The notes beneath the pieces were generated by a model. The model had not been told where the DNA came from. It ran no database searches and saw only the letters and a list, made by a program, of their open reading frames with translations. From the NCBI RefSeq assembly GCF_030867145.1, contig NC_134428.1, positions 25,275,537 to 25,339,536 of the forward strand: 64,000 nucleotides of DNA, given 5' to 3'. Source of the DNA: Opisthocomus hoazin. Lineage: Eukaryota; Chordata; Aves; Opisthocomiformes; Opisthocomidae. Below, piece after piece: positions 1 through 12,000 of the stretch; the first letter of the stretch is position 1; the number at the start of each line of letters is the position of its first letter. Position numbers and translations under genes: made by a program.

Positions 1-230
1 GTCCGACTGCTCCCCGGAGCTCGCACCGACCCGGCCCGAAGCTCCTCCTGGGTTCTTGGGACCTTTGGCGCGGGCCTTCCCTGCCACCCAGCGAGGAGGA
101 GCTGGAACTGATTGCTCGGTGCGTTCAGACCCGCTGGAGGACGCGGCGTTACGTGCTCATCTTCGCTGGCTCTCGTTTACAGCTTTTGTTTCATTCCTGT
201 TAATAAAGTTTTTTAATAATCTCTGCGGCT
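1..230 (+). other. Probable 3' end (3' UTR) of an upstream plus-strand gene
   Basis: No convincing coding sequence is visible. An AATAAA hexamer lies at 202-207, followed by a T-rich stretch, which fits a cleavage site near 220-230. On the human chromosome the gene upstream of SNHG19 and TRAF7 in this orientation is RAB26, so this could be its 3' UTR. That identity rests on synteny alone, because no RAB26 codons are present. Confidence 0.4.
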
Positions 231-418
231 GCGGTGATATTTTCACTTTACAACGTACGAACCCGCGCTGTTTGATCGCGCAAAGTTCTGCTCATGCTTG
301 AACCCACCGGGATCCTTCCGCCGCCAGCGCGGGCTCACTGCTCCAGCACGGACGGGAGGGAGCAGGGCCAAGCTGCACTGCAACCTTTTAGCATTTTTTA
401 ACCTTTTTGTATTTTTTA

Positions 419-657
419 CAAACTGAAGCAGAGGAAGTTCCAGCTGAACAGGAGGAAGAACTTCTTCCCTCTGAGGGTGACGGAGCCCTGGCCCAGGCTG
501 CCCAGGGAGGCTGTGGAGTCTCCTTCTCTGGAGATATTCCAGCCCCGCCTGGCCGCGGTGCTGTGCAGCCTGCTCTGGGTGACACTGCTTGGGCAGGGGG
601 TTGGGCTGGGTGACCCACAGAGGGCCCTGCCAACCCCCACCATGCTGGGATTCTGTG
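419..657 (+). mobile_element. CR1 LINE, 5'-truncated 3' end
   Basis: The sequence runs from the end of CR1 ORF2 (a GAAGAACTTCTTCCCTCTGA core at about 456) through the conserved GGAGATATTCCAGCC segment. It continues to the 3' end with GTGACCCACAGAGG and a final ATTCTGTG. It closely matches the copies at 19912-20123, 34117-34860 and 59830-60170. It lies between the upstream gene's poly(A) signal and the minus-strand ncRNA gene. Confidence 0.9.
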
Positions 658-759
658 AAGAGTTTTAAGACGCTCTGCTGGGCGCCCAGACGCGACGCTC
701 GCAGTTGGTCGGTGGTGTTACACACCGCGTGGGACTTGGGAAAGAGAGGCAAAAGCAAA

Positions 760-1358
760 ACAACTCTTTTGAAAACTTTATTAAATCCGTAAGGTATAAA
801 ATCGGCCTGATACATAAACCAAAGAGGAGATACAGCAGCAGTTTAAGAATTACGAGGCCGGACTCGATCGGAGGCCGGGGAAAGCAGCCGACCCAAGCAG
901 CCTCAGCAGAACCCATCAGCGCAGACCCCGCAGTGTGCGGCGGGAGCAGCCCTCTGCCCCCCCCCCCCCGGGCCCTCCCTCCCGCTAGACTTCTCGTTTC
1001 TCGCACCTCGGGCGGTTCCGCAGCCCGACGGCCTTCCACCAGCCCCGGGGCCCCGAAGGGTGCCGCTGCCCCGGAAGGCAGGAAGGCCGGTAGGCCGCCC
1101 GCCGCCCCTCAGGCCGCCGCGATCCGCTCCCCGCCGGCCCCTGAGGAGAGAAGGCAGAGGGGTGAGAGCGAGCCCCCGCACCCCGCCCGGCCCCGCCGCC
1201 GCTCCCTCGGGCCTCAGCCGCGGATCGTCAGCAGGGGCCGCGGCCGCCCGCCGCCCTCAGACGAGGTGTCAGAAATGGATTTGCGGATCATCCCCGGCCC
1301 GCCCCGCAGCGGCCCCGCCGCACCCCAACTCCGCTCACCTCCCGCTGAGAAAAGGGGG
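760..1358 (-). ncRNA. SNHG19: Small spliced non-coding snoRNA host gene (SNHG19-like)
   Basis: On the minus strand a TATAAA box (1385-1380) sits about 25 bases before a pyrimidine run (CCCCCTTTT, 1358-1350) that looks like a 5' terminal oligopyrimidine start. Exon 1 would end at 1339 before a consensus donor GTGAGC (1338-1333). A C/D-box snoRNA candidate follows in the intron at 1300-1209. An AATAAA on the minus strand (782-777) gives a 3' end near 760. No conserved open frame is seen. In human, SNHG19, the host of SNORD60, is a short minus-strand gene just upstream of TRAF7, so both position and architecture fit. The second exon's acceptor was not pinned down. Confidence 0.6.
1209..1300 (-). 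ncRNA. SNORD60: C/D-box snoRNA candidate, SNORD60-like
   Basis: Read on the minus strand, terminal GGGCC (1300-1296) can pair with GGCCC (1213-1209). A degenerate C box ATGATCC is at 1291-1285. D' box CTGA is at 1272-1269 within TTCTGACACCTCGT, a stretch that resembles my recollection of mammalian U60. D box CTGA is at 1217-1214. It starts about 40 bases into the intron of the host transcript. The C box deviates at two positions from RUGAUGA, and the 3' half is unusually GC-rich. U60 guides 2'-O-methylation of 28S rRNA; the guide match was not checked here. Confidence 0.5.
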
Positions 1359-1379
1359 ATGCCTTCTCCCGCTGCGGAC

Positions 1380-1740
1380 TTTATAACTGCCCCCACGCCG
1401 CTATTGGTCAGACTGCCTGCGGATACGGCCAATCTCCAGCGGTTGGCGTGATCGCCCTCCCGCCTCTCCCAGCGCTCATTGGTCGCCGCCCTTCCTCGCT
1501 CCAATGGCGCCGCGCGGCGCAGCGTGGCCCGAGGCGGTGGTCTGCCGCCGCGCGATTGGCCCCTGGAGGAGGCCGAGCCAAGCCAGTAGCAGCAGTGATT
1601 GTAGCATAGAGTGACTAGGAAAGCGCCAACCAGCGCTCAGCCGCGAGGGCTGCTGGGAGTTGTAGTCCTAACGTCACGGAGGCGCGGCCAGGAGAGGGCG
1701 GGAGGCGGTGCGCCGGACTACAAGTCCCGAGGAGCGCGGG
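1380..1740. promoter_or_regulatory. Divergent CpG-rich promoter between SNHG19-like gene and TRAF7
   Basis: Five CCAAT boxes are present: ATTGG at 1403-1407, 1478-1482 and 1555-1559, and CCAAT at 1429-1433 and 1501-1505. The minus-strand TATA box is at 1385-1380. Two ZNF143/THAP11-type elements are visible: TGGGAGTTGTAGT at 1654-1666 and GACTACAAGTCCCG at 1716-1729. A CRE-like TAACGTCAC lies at 1669-1677. The plus-strand side has no TATA box, as expected of a housekeeping CpG-island start. The two transcription starts are probably about 250 bases apart. Confidence 0.7.
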
Positions 1741-1865
1741 ACGTGGGGCTTCCGGCCCGGGCGGCAGCTGGGCCACCAGACGAGCGGGGAGCAGGCCCGG
1801 GGGCGCGATGTGCCGGGGCCGGGCACCGGTGCTCCGGCCGCCGCCGCCGCTGCTGCTGCTGCTAG
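1600..1865 (+). other. TRAF7: TRAF7 exon 1 (5' UTR)
   Basis: The exon end is set by the donor CTAG|GTACGA (1866 onward). The start is uncertain and placed just after the last CCAAT box. Human TRAF7 also begins with an untranslated exon. The exon contains an ATG at 1808 with G at -3. It opens a short upstream frame rich in proline and leucine that reads through the splice into exon 2 and stops at 16031-16033, before the main start codon. Confidence 0.65.
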
Positions 1866-1902
1866 GTACGAGCGGGGCCGGGCCGAGGGGAGCCGGCCGG
1901 GC

Positions 1903-2156
1903 CTGGGGGCCGGGGGAGCTCTGTGAGGGGAAGGGCCGGGCCCGGGCCCGGGGGAGCTCTGTGAGGGGGAGTGTCGGGGCCCGGGGGAGCTCTGTGAGGG
2001 GGAGGGTCGGGCTCGGGGCCGGGGGAGCTCTGTGAGGGGAAGGGCCGGGGCCCGGGGGAGCTCTGTGAGGGGGAGGGTCGGGGCCCGGGGGAGCTCTGTG
2101 AGGGGAAGGGCCGGGCCCGGGCCCGGGGGAGCTCTGTGAGGGGAAGGGCCGGCCCA
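1903..2156. repeat. Minisatellite of about 33-38 bp, seven copies
   Basis: The segment GGGGGAGCTCTGTGAGGGG recurs seven times, separated by variable GGGCCGGGCCCGGGCCC-type spacers. It starts just after the TRAF7 exon 1 donor, inside the CpG island. The many G-runs could form quadruplexes on the transcribed RNA. Confidence 0.9.
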
Positions 2157-5100
2157 GGCGGTGGGGACGAGGGAGCTGTGGGGAAGCACTGCCTCGTCTT
2201 CTGCCACCTCGTTCCCCGCCCCTGGGCGGTTTCGTTGCTGGTTTTTAAACGCTGCGCAGGTGCCAGCGTGGTCCCTCAGGCGCTCACGGGAGCCTGAGGT
2301 GCTCGGCGGATCCTGTCCGTGTCCTTCGTCCTTTGCCCTGGCTGCTTTCCCGTGTCCGCTGGTGTGCCTCGGCGCGGGGCATGCTTAGTTTTGTCTTTTT
2401 CTGCTCCGTTACTTGTCTGCCTTGGGGCATGCGTTGCTGACAGTTCTCTCTTGATCTCCCAGTAACCCCACTTCCTGATGCCTTGCTTCACAACTTGCGC
2501 AATGTAGGATATTTGGTGGTAGATCTCCATAACTGCCCCGAGACAATTGCACGTCTCGGAGCAGGCAGTGAAATTGCGCTGTCGTCACCTCATTTCAAAC
2601 ATGCTGTTTTGTTCTGCCTTATTCTCCCACCAGCTTGCAGCTGCTGTTCCTCTGACCGACTTGCTGTCGAATGCTTTTCTCCCGTTTGATCCATGACTGT
2701 GACCTGACGATCCTGTTGTGTTGCATGAAAGCCAGAAGCGAGGAGGTTCTTTTGGTTCAGCTCGCTTTTGAGCTCCATTGGTATCAAAGGCAGCGCCTCA
2801 GACAGGCTCTGCTGGGGGCCGATGAGCGGGAGAAGAAAGCTGGTACAGAATTTAGTTGTGTTTGATATGTACGTAGCGAGCCAGGTCCAGGCAATTGTAC
2901 CCCCCGGGGGGTAAGCTCTGGCCTAGCAGTTATTTTCTCAACTTTGACATTGTTGCCCAACGCTTTATTTCAATCCCAGCACTTTAATTTTGCTTTCCTG
3001 TGCATTTTCACCCCAGTGATGTGTTCTTTTCAGTCTGCCCTGAGCAGTTGGGGTTCCCGTTAAAAAGCTGTGGTGTTTTGGCTTGGAGCGTTTGCCTGTC
3101 AGTGACTTTTGCTTGCAGCCGCGACGACACTTGTAGGGTTTGCAGGGAGAGGTCTGTGTGAGAGAAGGATGGTTCTGGAAAGCCCCTGCTGAGGGAAAGT
3201 AGTGTGAGAAAGTCAACCGCATCCATTACAGCCTTTACAAGGCTCCCTGGGAGCTGTGTGAGGAGAGGAGCTGGTTTGCAGACAGTGTGTTGAGGTGAAG
3301 ACAACCCAGTGCAGGAGAGGTGTCCGTCCTTCTCCAGGCCTGGGCACCCCAGCGCTGCGCTTCCATCACCTCGTTCTGGTGCTCCTTGCAGCTGAAGCTC
3401 TCGGGGATATCCTGCCATCTGTTTTATGTGCATCCGTTTGTCACTCCCGCGATAAATTGGTGCTTTCTGCTATTGCAGGGCAGTAGTTTTGGAGGCACTG
3501 CCAAAAACTGGGCTGCGTTGTGTCAGGTACTGTCCAGGCATCCGCTAACCACGAGTCCAGAGAGCTGCCTGTCACCGTTGGCAAGGGGCGAGAGGACAGA
3601 CGGTGCTGTCCTCGGCGCACGCCTGGGGAGTGGAAGATCAAGGAGTCTGGGGATTTCCTAAGCCCTCTGCCAATTCCTGGGGTCCCCCACCCTGGGCTCT
3701 GCTGTCTCGAGTAAGGCTGAGAAGGGCCAGGCCAACGCAAGCAGAAAGCTCCAGCTCTGCGGTGTGGTTCGCTGCGGCGTGTGGCAGCAGATCGCTTGCA
3801 GGGGAAACTGCCCTGCAGAAGGGAACGTTTCGTGATGCTGAATTTTGCCAAGAGGCAATGAGCACCCTAAGCCAAGCTGGAGTGACCAGAACATTCGGTC
3901 AGGGAATGCAGGCAGCTTCTCTGACAACACTCAAACATGAATTTTCACGATGTTACTTGAACCCAAGGAAAAAAACCACCAAATGCATAGTTTTGAGGCA
4001 GTTTGGTTGCCTGGCCCAAGGGATCGCATGGTGATGCCAGGCGCTCTGCGGCCTGAGAGTGGTGGGGCTGGGCCCAGAGCTGCCCTTTCCTGCAGCAGCG
4101 CAGCCTTCCATGGCCTGAAGCCACTCATGAAACACCACGGGTGAGTTTGTGTGCCCTGAAACCCTGCTGCGCTCAGCCGGTCCCTTCCTGGGGCTCCACA
4201 CACGCAGCCGAGCTGCGGGGACGCCCGCGGGCTCTGGGACGGTGCCGAGCTCCGTGTGCTGCTGCTGGTGCCTGCTTCACCGTGCCGTGCAGCGTCTGCG
4301 TGGCAGCCAGGGCCGGGCCGGAGCGCTGCTCGGCGTTTGGCAGCCGCGGTTGAGTTCAGCTGGCTCTCAGCAGTTGGGCACTTCATGGGATGAGCGTTTT
4401 CCTGTCCTGCGGGACGCTGCCAGCCCCCGCTAACCACGACTGCGGCACTTTCTGCAGCGTGATCGTGCCTGCCTCTGGGGTCGTCTCAGCCAAGCCCAAC
4501 TGCGCCAGGAGAAAGGCATTTGTGAGAAAATCCTTCCCAATTTCACTAAACGCTCGGGTTGCGTCGACAAGTTCGGTCTGTCAGAAATCTTCCTTCCTGA
4601 CTTTGAAGCCTCTTGCCTTCGCTTCCCTGGCTGTGCTGCTTTGCTGTGGGCATGGTGAGGCACCCGCTGGCTGTCCCCTCGCCTGCGGGCTGGGCTTGGG
4701 GACGTAGCATCTGCCTGGGGCAAGGGAGTAGGTGGGGTGGGTGGTTGCTCCCAGGGGTGCCTGTCACCCTTCTTTCAAGCTCAGCATCTCCCCCGGGAGT
4801 GCGGGGCAGTGGCACCCCAGCGTACCCAGTTACAGACTGCTCCCGCTCTGCCTTCAGCGCAGCCGGAGTTCGGAGCTTCAGCCGTCACCTCGCTGCTTTT
4901 AATGAGGTGTGGGGACTGTGGGAGGTGTGCTGGGGGCTGGAGCGGGGCGAGAGCTCTCCGTGCGGTGCCTGGTCCCGGGAGAGGCTCCGCCGTGGGAGCA
5001 CATCGTTCTCCCCCGTGGGGTGGGTGTCCGGCAGCAGAAGTCCCCCACGGTCAGCGCCTGACTTTCAGGCGAGCCCTGCTCGCTGGGCCCAGAAAGCTTT

Positions 5101-8100
5101 GCCTTTTTGTGGTGATTCTGCTTTAACTGGATTTCCCTGGATCGTCTCTACAAGCAAACACTGTGTTGCTGTTTGTTAGGCTGCTTGGCTCTCAGTATTC
5201 TGAATAGTTTGGGAGCTGTCTAAAGAGGGCGAGGAACTCAAACTCCCTTTAAAGTGAGCGATGGACAGTCCTGTCCCCAGAGATTTCTCTGTTCAGAGGA
5301 ATAAATCTGTGTGTGCTAAGAGAGTTGTTGTTTTTTCTGCACTAGACTAAACCCCTCCAGTCTCGCAGCAGCCAGGGCAAAGCTGCGAGGCAGCATGGAG
5401 ATTGGCTGAGCTGTGGGATTTTCCAGCTGAATTTACATATCGCCCACTGCTCTGCATGCCTTTCTGTTTACATCACCTAAGAGCGATACACACATGCACG
5501 CACACAGATAGCGGAAGAGACGTTTTGACCGAGGAAAAGCTTTCCCACAGCTTAGGAACTTGGTCATGGTGGCGTCTTGCCGGGCTTCGTCGCTCCGTGC
5601 CAGCTGGGACAGCCGACGGTGAGTTTTCCTCCAAGGTAAAGCGCTTGCCCCGGGTGCTGGGCGTCGGGGCTGTGTCGGCAGCGTTCCCCGGAGGCTGCTG
5701 GGCTTCAGCAGTCACGGACAGTAGTGAGGGAGGAACTGTTCTCCCAGCCCTGTCCAGATCTTAGTGAAGAAGCAGGCGGTGTCTGAAATCCGACGCCGGC
5801 TTCGGAGCGGGTACCTGTCGCCTGTCCCGCGAGCTGGAGCTGCGTTATGTGGATTTTGCGATCCTTCAGAGTGACCTTTGCAAGGACGTGCGACGCCTGT
5901 CTGTGCAGCCACCCATTAAGTGATCTCTGAGGTTGCTGCTGGTGGTTTCAGAAGTGGGAAATGCTCGATATTCTTTAGGTGAAGTTGTGAGCAAAGAAGC
6001 CAAGTTTGTGAGAAGAGGAAGTATCTCTCCCTGTCTCTCCCGTGCATCCGAAGTCACTGTGGCTACGGTGCAGCCGCTGGTGGTACTTTGGGGCAGTAAT
6101 TTAAGTACAGCTTTCCTGGTGTGGTGTTAGGTGGCTGTGGGACACTGGCGGGTGCTTCTCTCTAGAGGTTATCAGTAGATTTGCCACGGTGGAAGTGTCC
6201 ACATCCACTGATTTCTTTTGGAATCCAGGGCTTGCTTATCAAAGGGCAGGATGTCACTAGTTGGGTTGTGTTTTGCCCAGCACGTGTGATCCCTGGAAAG
6301 CACTACGACTGTCCCCCTCTCTCAGTCGCTGGTGAACAGTCCCTAGCAGTGAGTGTAGCTGCCTCACGTCGTGTGATCCTGCCTGTTCTCAGTGGCAAAG
6401 TCCAAGGAGACTACGAAAAAGAGCAGGTGACTGAAATTTACTGGATTTTTTTTTTTTTTTTGGTGAGGGAGCTGATGCTTTTCGGATGGATCTTTAAAGT
6501 GGTCTAATTGCGCCCAGAGGGTAAGCAGGAGTGTGTCATGAAGTTTCAAAGCTGTGGATGATGTTGGGGGGGAGCAAGGGGTGGAAGAGATCCTTTGTGC
6601 ATTTTGAGTAATGATTATGGGCTCAGGTTTCTCATGACTTTAATCTGGAAGAATCCCATAATGCAATAGCAGCAGTTAAACCTTCGCAGAGAAGTGCAGC
6701 CTCCCGTGAGCAAAGCAGGCTGAAAAGCCCTCAGTGACTGCACAGCCGTCGAGGAACAAAGTAGAGAAGAAACTTTGATGGCCTTGGGTCCAGCGGGGTG
6801 GCTCCAGGACAGGAGGCTGCAGCAGGCGAGGCAAGCGTTCCTCTGGCTCCCTTGGGGGTCATGGGGTGCAGAGTCTGCTAATGACTGTGTCCCATAGGCC
6901 TTTTATTGGTGCCTAACTGCTTTCCCAGGCCAGCTGGGAGGCCGAGGAGGACCAGTTAGCACCAGTTCTGGTGTGATTTGTGTAGGTGACTATTCTTAGC
7001 CTTTGAAGCGTGATGTCTTGTATCGTGACCTGCCTTCACAGAGGAGATGGCAATTCCCTCTCAAGAAGCAGCAGCAGGACTGAGATTCTGTCTTGGAGGG
7101 GTAGGAGGTTGTTGGTTTGGGGGCTTGGTTGGGTATTTTTTTCTTTTTTCTTAAACAAATCCACAATTTAATAATGTGAAGGTCCCTGGAAGGGTCTGTT
7201 CTTTGAGTGAGGATGTGGGAAAGATCACAAGCTGTGAAAGGAACAGCACGCAGCACTGTAACATTAAGGCCAACTTCTAAAGCACCTTTTGATTAAGGGC
7301 CTTGTGTGGAAGAGCTGTGAGCATGCCCGTTTCTGCCAGCCTGGCCACCCAGCAGGACCACGGAGGTGCTGAGCCAAGACAAGCCGATCTCGGTTGTAGG
7401 GGTCGGGCACTGCTGAACCCTGGTCTGCAGCCTTACGCGTGAGAAAAATCGTGTGGTAGGTGGATGCTTCCAGGTTTCCTAAAATGGAAGTAAAGCTTCG
7501 AGTGTAGCTAATGTCTCATGGAAACAGCGTTGAACGTTGGCCTCTGTTCTCACTTGATTTTAGGTTTTTGGGAAAAATGAGGTGCTTTGTTCACCAGAGC
7601 AATCACTTTTGGTCCAGTTACAGGCACATTTGAAAGCTACTGCTTCAGGTTTTAACATGAAGAATTGCAAAAAGTTTTTCTAACCCAAGGACTCATTACC
7701 CTTTAGGAAAAGCACCTGATAGAAAATTATTTCCCCTTCTGATCTGCATTTGCACAAAGGAATGACAGTGTTCAAACAGCTGTTGAATGTGCGCTCTCAG
7801 CTTTGCTGTCGATTGAAGCGCTGGTGGAAGTAGCAGCAATTAAAAATACTGCTTTTATTTTTATTGGTGACAGCTCAGTACAATTATGGTCTCAGTTTAA
7901 GTAGCTCAGAAAAGCTTGTATGGCTTCTAAGAGCAATGCAAAACCTTGTAAACAATGAAAAGATTCTTTCTGTTCCACAGAAGCAAAGACCCACCAGCCA
8001 GAAGTGCCGTGCTCTGTCGGTAAGGCTGAACTTCTGTCCACTTTTTCTGTTCTTCTAGCGCTGACTGCACCTCTCGGCACGCGAGCCTGGCCTGAGAGAG

Positions 8101-8409
8101 GTCACCCCAAGGGGGTGAGGAGTGCCCTGCCGGGTCAGAGCACTGGCCTGCCTAGCCCCAGTTCTCTCGTCCACAGTTATGAAGATGGATGCTATTCATG
8201 GCGAGCACGTGAACTGGACCGTGTTCTACCATCCATTTACCTCATATTTTCCCCCCACTTAGAGCATCTGGGCTGGGGACTACATCCCATTAATCGGTTT
8301 ATTTGTCCATCCCTGAAGTTGCTCTGACTACTCTGTGGCCTTCTCCTGAAGCAAAGACCAGAACTGCTACGGCACTCGGGAGACAAGTACCTCAAGGTTT
8401 TATGTAGCA

Positions 8410-9010
8410 CCCAAATGACACCCTCGCGGCTGTTCTCCACAGCTGTTGTGATGCTGCTCAGCACTTTGCTGGTTTGTCTGTCTGCTGCTGTCCTCTGGGC
8501 TGAGAATTGCAGCTAGCTGTCCATGGAGACACCAATGTCTCTTTCCCGAGTTGTAGCTGCCAGGTCAGAGCTGAGCATCGTGTAGGCCCGCTTTACGTTA
8601 TTTCTCCATAGATGCGTTGATTGACGTTTATCTTCATAAAAGCTCCTGCAGCCTTTGTCTTCTCAGCTTTATGCGGTTCTTCGTGAGTTCTTCACCATCA
8701 ACATGGTATTTGACTGCTCAGAAGAGCTTAGGGTCATCTGCAAACTTGGTGATTTCACTGCTCCTTGTTCAACATGATCTTGGAAGAGCTTGCTCAGCAG
8801 AGGTGCTTGGAGGAACCCTTGCGTAGTCTCCTCTAACCTGAGGAGTGACCACTGAGCCCCACCCTCTGCTTCCTGCCCAGTGACCGCCCTGAGACATGTC
8901 TGCCTCAGTGATCTGCTGTAGCTCATGCACATTCTTCTGGCCCGTGCTTTACAAGTCAGACTAGATGCTGATGGTCCTCGTCACCGTGTTCTCTAAGCCC
9001 TGTTAAATGC
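8410..9010 (-). mobile_element. Decayed interspersed repeat, probably old CR1-type LINE
   Basis: Phrases such as TTAGGGTCATCTGCAAACTT (about 8728-8747), CTGCTCAGCACTTTGCTGG and GTCCATGGAGACACCAATG belong to a common avian repeat read antisense. I recall the same phrases in old CR1-like copies. The copy is heavily mutated and has no usable frame. The ends are approximate. Confidence 0.45.
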
Positions 9011-12000
9011 AGTTCCCAAGCACTTATGAAATGAGCGCTATGTCCACCAGAGACACTGACGAGGAAAGCCGGCGTGACTGTCCCGTGGTTGTCTCTGTAG
9101 AAGAGTTAGCATCTGAGCTCATGAATCTTGTCTCCTTTGTGCTTTAGTCTGAGACGTTCCCTTGCAGGTCGCTGTGGGCCGCTGAGAATCAGTTCACCGA
9201 TAGAAAGTGCAGGCACCACCTTGGTACTGCAGAAGGACAAGGTGGGCAGAGCCTGCCCGGTGGGACCGGATTTACCAGCCCTGTTACCCCCCCAGAAGGG
9301 CCCTGGCTGTGTGAGAGGGTGCGACGCAGCTGAGGACGGGGGTGTAGTTTGCAGCCCACCTCCCCCCGGCCTTGCCTTGCCCTTGTGCTGTTGAGCCGGG
9401 CGGGTGGAGCAGCACCGTGTGTTTTAGCTTCTGTAAGAAGTGTTTTCCCCAGCGGTGTGCGGTCCTCTCGGGGGTGCGTAACCCTTCCCGTTGTGGCTGC
9501 GGTGTTGCAAGAGGAACAGAAGCTTGTGTCTCATGCCAGAAATAACCAGGCTGCGAAATAAGGAAACTCGCATCACCCGTGGCCTGTTCCCAGCCGGAGC
9601 AGGGTAACCCCGTGCTGCCTTTCTTACGAGGCCACCTGCACGCACCGGCCTCGCTCTCCAGCAAACGCTCCTGCTGTGTGTGATTTTGCCAGCCCAGCAG
9701 TTTCCACAAGGGTGAATAACCTTAAAGACAGCTTCGGTGAGCCGAGGGAGGAAAAAAAAAGACCAACAAAGCAGATGTAGGACATGTCGCTGAGCTTTAT
9801 GGGCTGTTGATTGCGTAAGGCAGAGATGCTCACAGGTTTCTTGGCAGAGAGACCCGGCGCAGCGTGGGGCGTTGCGTCTGCCAGCCGCTCCCCAGCAGTG
9901 CCACGTTTCCCCGTGGGATCCGGTGCCGTGCCCGTGCCTTGCCCCGGGGAGCAGCTGGAGCACAAACCCCAGCCCTGCCGTTGTGCCTGCGGTAGTGTGG
10001 GTCCCACCGTAGGAACGGGCTCCAGATGGGGACCAGGAAGGTTACGTGATGTTTGTGAAGGACGGGAGACTCTGCCGTCCCTTCTCCTCATGCCACGTCC
10101 CCCCTCAAAGCCTTGGCCTTGATCTTGAGGTTGGTCAGAAGGATCTGTTGCTGAGTGCTGGGAATAGCCGGGGGGGTGGGGGTGTGCACACTCTGGGGGC
10201 TGTGAGGAGGGGAGACCCTTGAGGTACCCCTGTGGGTCCTGCCAGACCCCTCTCATGAGCAAACCCTTCAGCACAGGCCGGAGGGTTAGCCAGGACACCA
10301 GGCCGGGGGGCGATTCCCCTCCCTGCTTTGAGGGGCAGTGGTGGGGCTGGCAGCAGTGTGAAACAGCCAGCAGAAAACGGCTCTGGTGGTGATGCTGTCG
10401 GCCTCTGCAGCGGAGAGAAAGAGCACAGCTTTCCCCAGCTGTCTCTGCAACTGCTGGTGCTTGGGTTTTGCCTTGCCTGGAGTGCTAAAGTAGGAATTTC
10501 AAAGCTTTTCTTCTTGCTGAGTCTCAAAAGCCTGGGCTGATCCCTGTGGTGTGCAAATGCTGAAAGCTAGCCCTTCCCCTCCCTCGCATCTGGCTGCTAT
10601 CAGGCGTGTGGTTTAGTGAATAGCGGGTCCCCGCAGCTGCTTTTTTCCAGGGTAGATTTTTTTTCCTGTCTTTTTTTTATGGTCAAAACCATAAAGCTGC
10701 ATGTTAAAAAAAAAAAAAAAAATAAACAAAAACGAAGTCCAGGAGTCTGGATCACAATCTGGGTTCCCAAGCCCATCTCCAGACGCACAGGTACATGCCT
10801 GCCTCTCCGGTGTGGAGGGCAGCCCTGTGTGGTTCTGCTGCTGGGACACACAAGTTCTTTCAACAGTTCTTGTCTTTTCAGAGCAAGCGGAGCCTGTCCC
10901 CTCGCTGTAGGCGTGAGGGTGCCTCTGGAACCCCTTTTGCTGTAAATCATAACCTGACCCTGTAAAGTCCTGGGCCAGAAAACTGGGAGAATGTTTCCAG
11001 CGTGAGGGGTTCTGACCTGCTGTTGTGCAGAGCTGCTGAAGATGCTCAGGGGATTTCTGGAGCCCCTTTGTGTTTGGTCACCTGAGATGGACTTAGCAAC
11101 CCAGAGGATTCCGTGATTCCCAGTAGATCTCAGTTTTTCTTCTAGATTATGGAGTGCATGTGTTTTGTAACACAAAATACGTAATACTTTCCCTGTGTCG
11201 TAGTTTGTGGCTCCTCAGGACGCGGTTCTGCTCGGAGCCTGCAGGCTGAGGAGCTCTGCCCGCAGTCAGCGCAGGGCAGGGGTGCCCGTGGCCAGGGCAC
11301 GGTGCCCCGGGGAGGGACAGCAGCCCCCCGGGAGGGATGCTCGTCCGCCGGGCCTGGGAGCCCAGGACGGCGTAGCTGGCAGGGTCCAGATGCCAAGCCA
11401 AGGTTCAGAGATCTGCTGGAGACTTGCAAGTGCTGCAGGAAGCTGGTATGAATGTCAACACCACCAGCTCTTTTCTGCCTCTTTTTAACTTCCTTGATAA
11501 TGGTTGGAAAAGGCCTTTCTCCATACCGCTTCCGAGAGAGCTCGAGATGTGAGAGAGCTGTCAGACGGTGCTCTGGAGAGATGTCTGCTCTTGTTGAAAT
11601 GCTTCCTATATATGGTGGTTGCAGAGATTTGGGCTGAAATCGGATATTCATGCGGTGGCTGGTGTGCTGCAGCCTGGCTGATATTCCACTCAACATTTTT
11701 TCCATTGCTCGCATTCCTCTGGTTTCTGTTCAGAGAAGACACGAAGCAGGCTCCTGCTGCTGCCTGCAGGTAGGTTGCTCAGCCAAGCTGCAGAGCGCGG
11801 GACGTACTTAGAAACAATGAGTGGAAAATCCCTGTATTCCAGCCTGTGTTCCCTTCCTCGCTTTGGATTTATCTGAGATCTGTTGAAGCTGGAAGGCATT
11901 TTGCATCCGTTTCAGTGGGGCTTTGGGACGGGGTGAAGCTGGAGATGTGCCTCCTTAATGGCTCTCTGCAGTAAGCAGCTCTGTGGCCTGCTGGGTTACG

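Noticed and set aside
243-815. 190-codon minus-strand frame near the window start
   Set aside because: Most of it is antisense CR1 sequence, and the remainder has no recognisable similarity.
1808-2035. Frame starting MCRGRAPVL with a leucine run, resembling a secreted protein
   Set aside because: The signal-peptide look comes from CCG/CTG repeats at the end of exon 1. After the donor at 1866 the frame enters a minisatellite. After splicing it ends in exon 2 within six codons.
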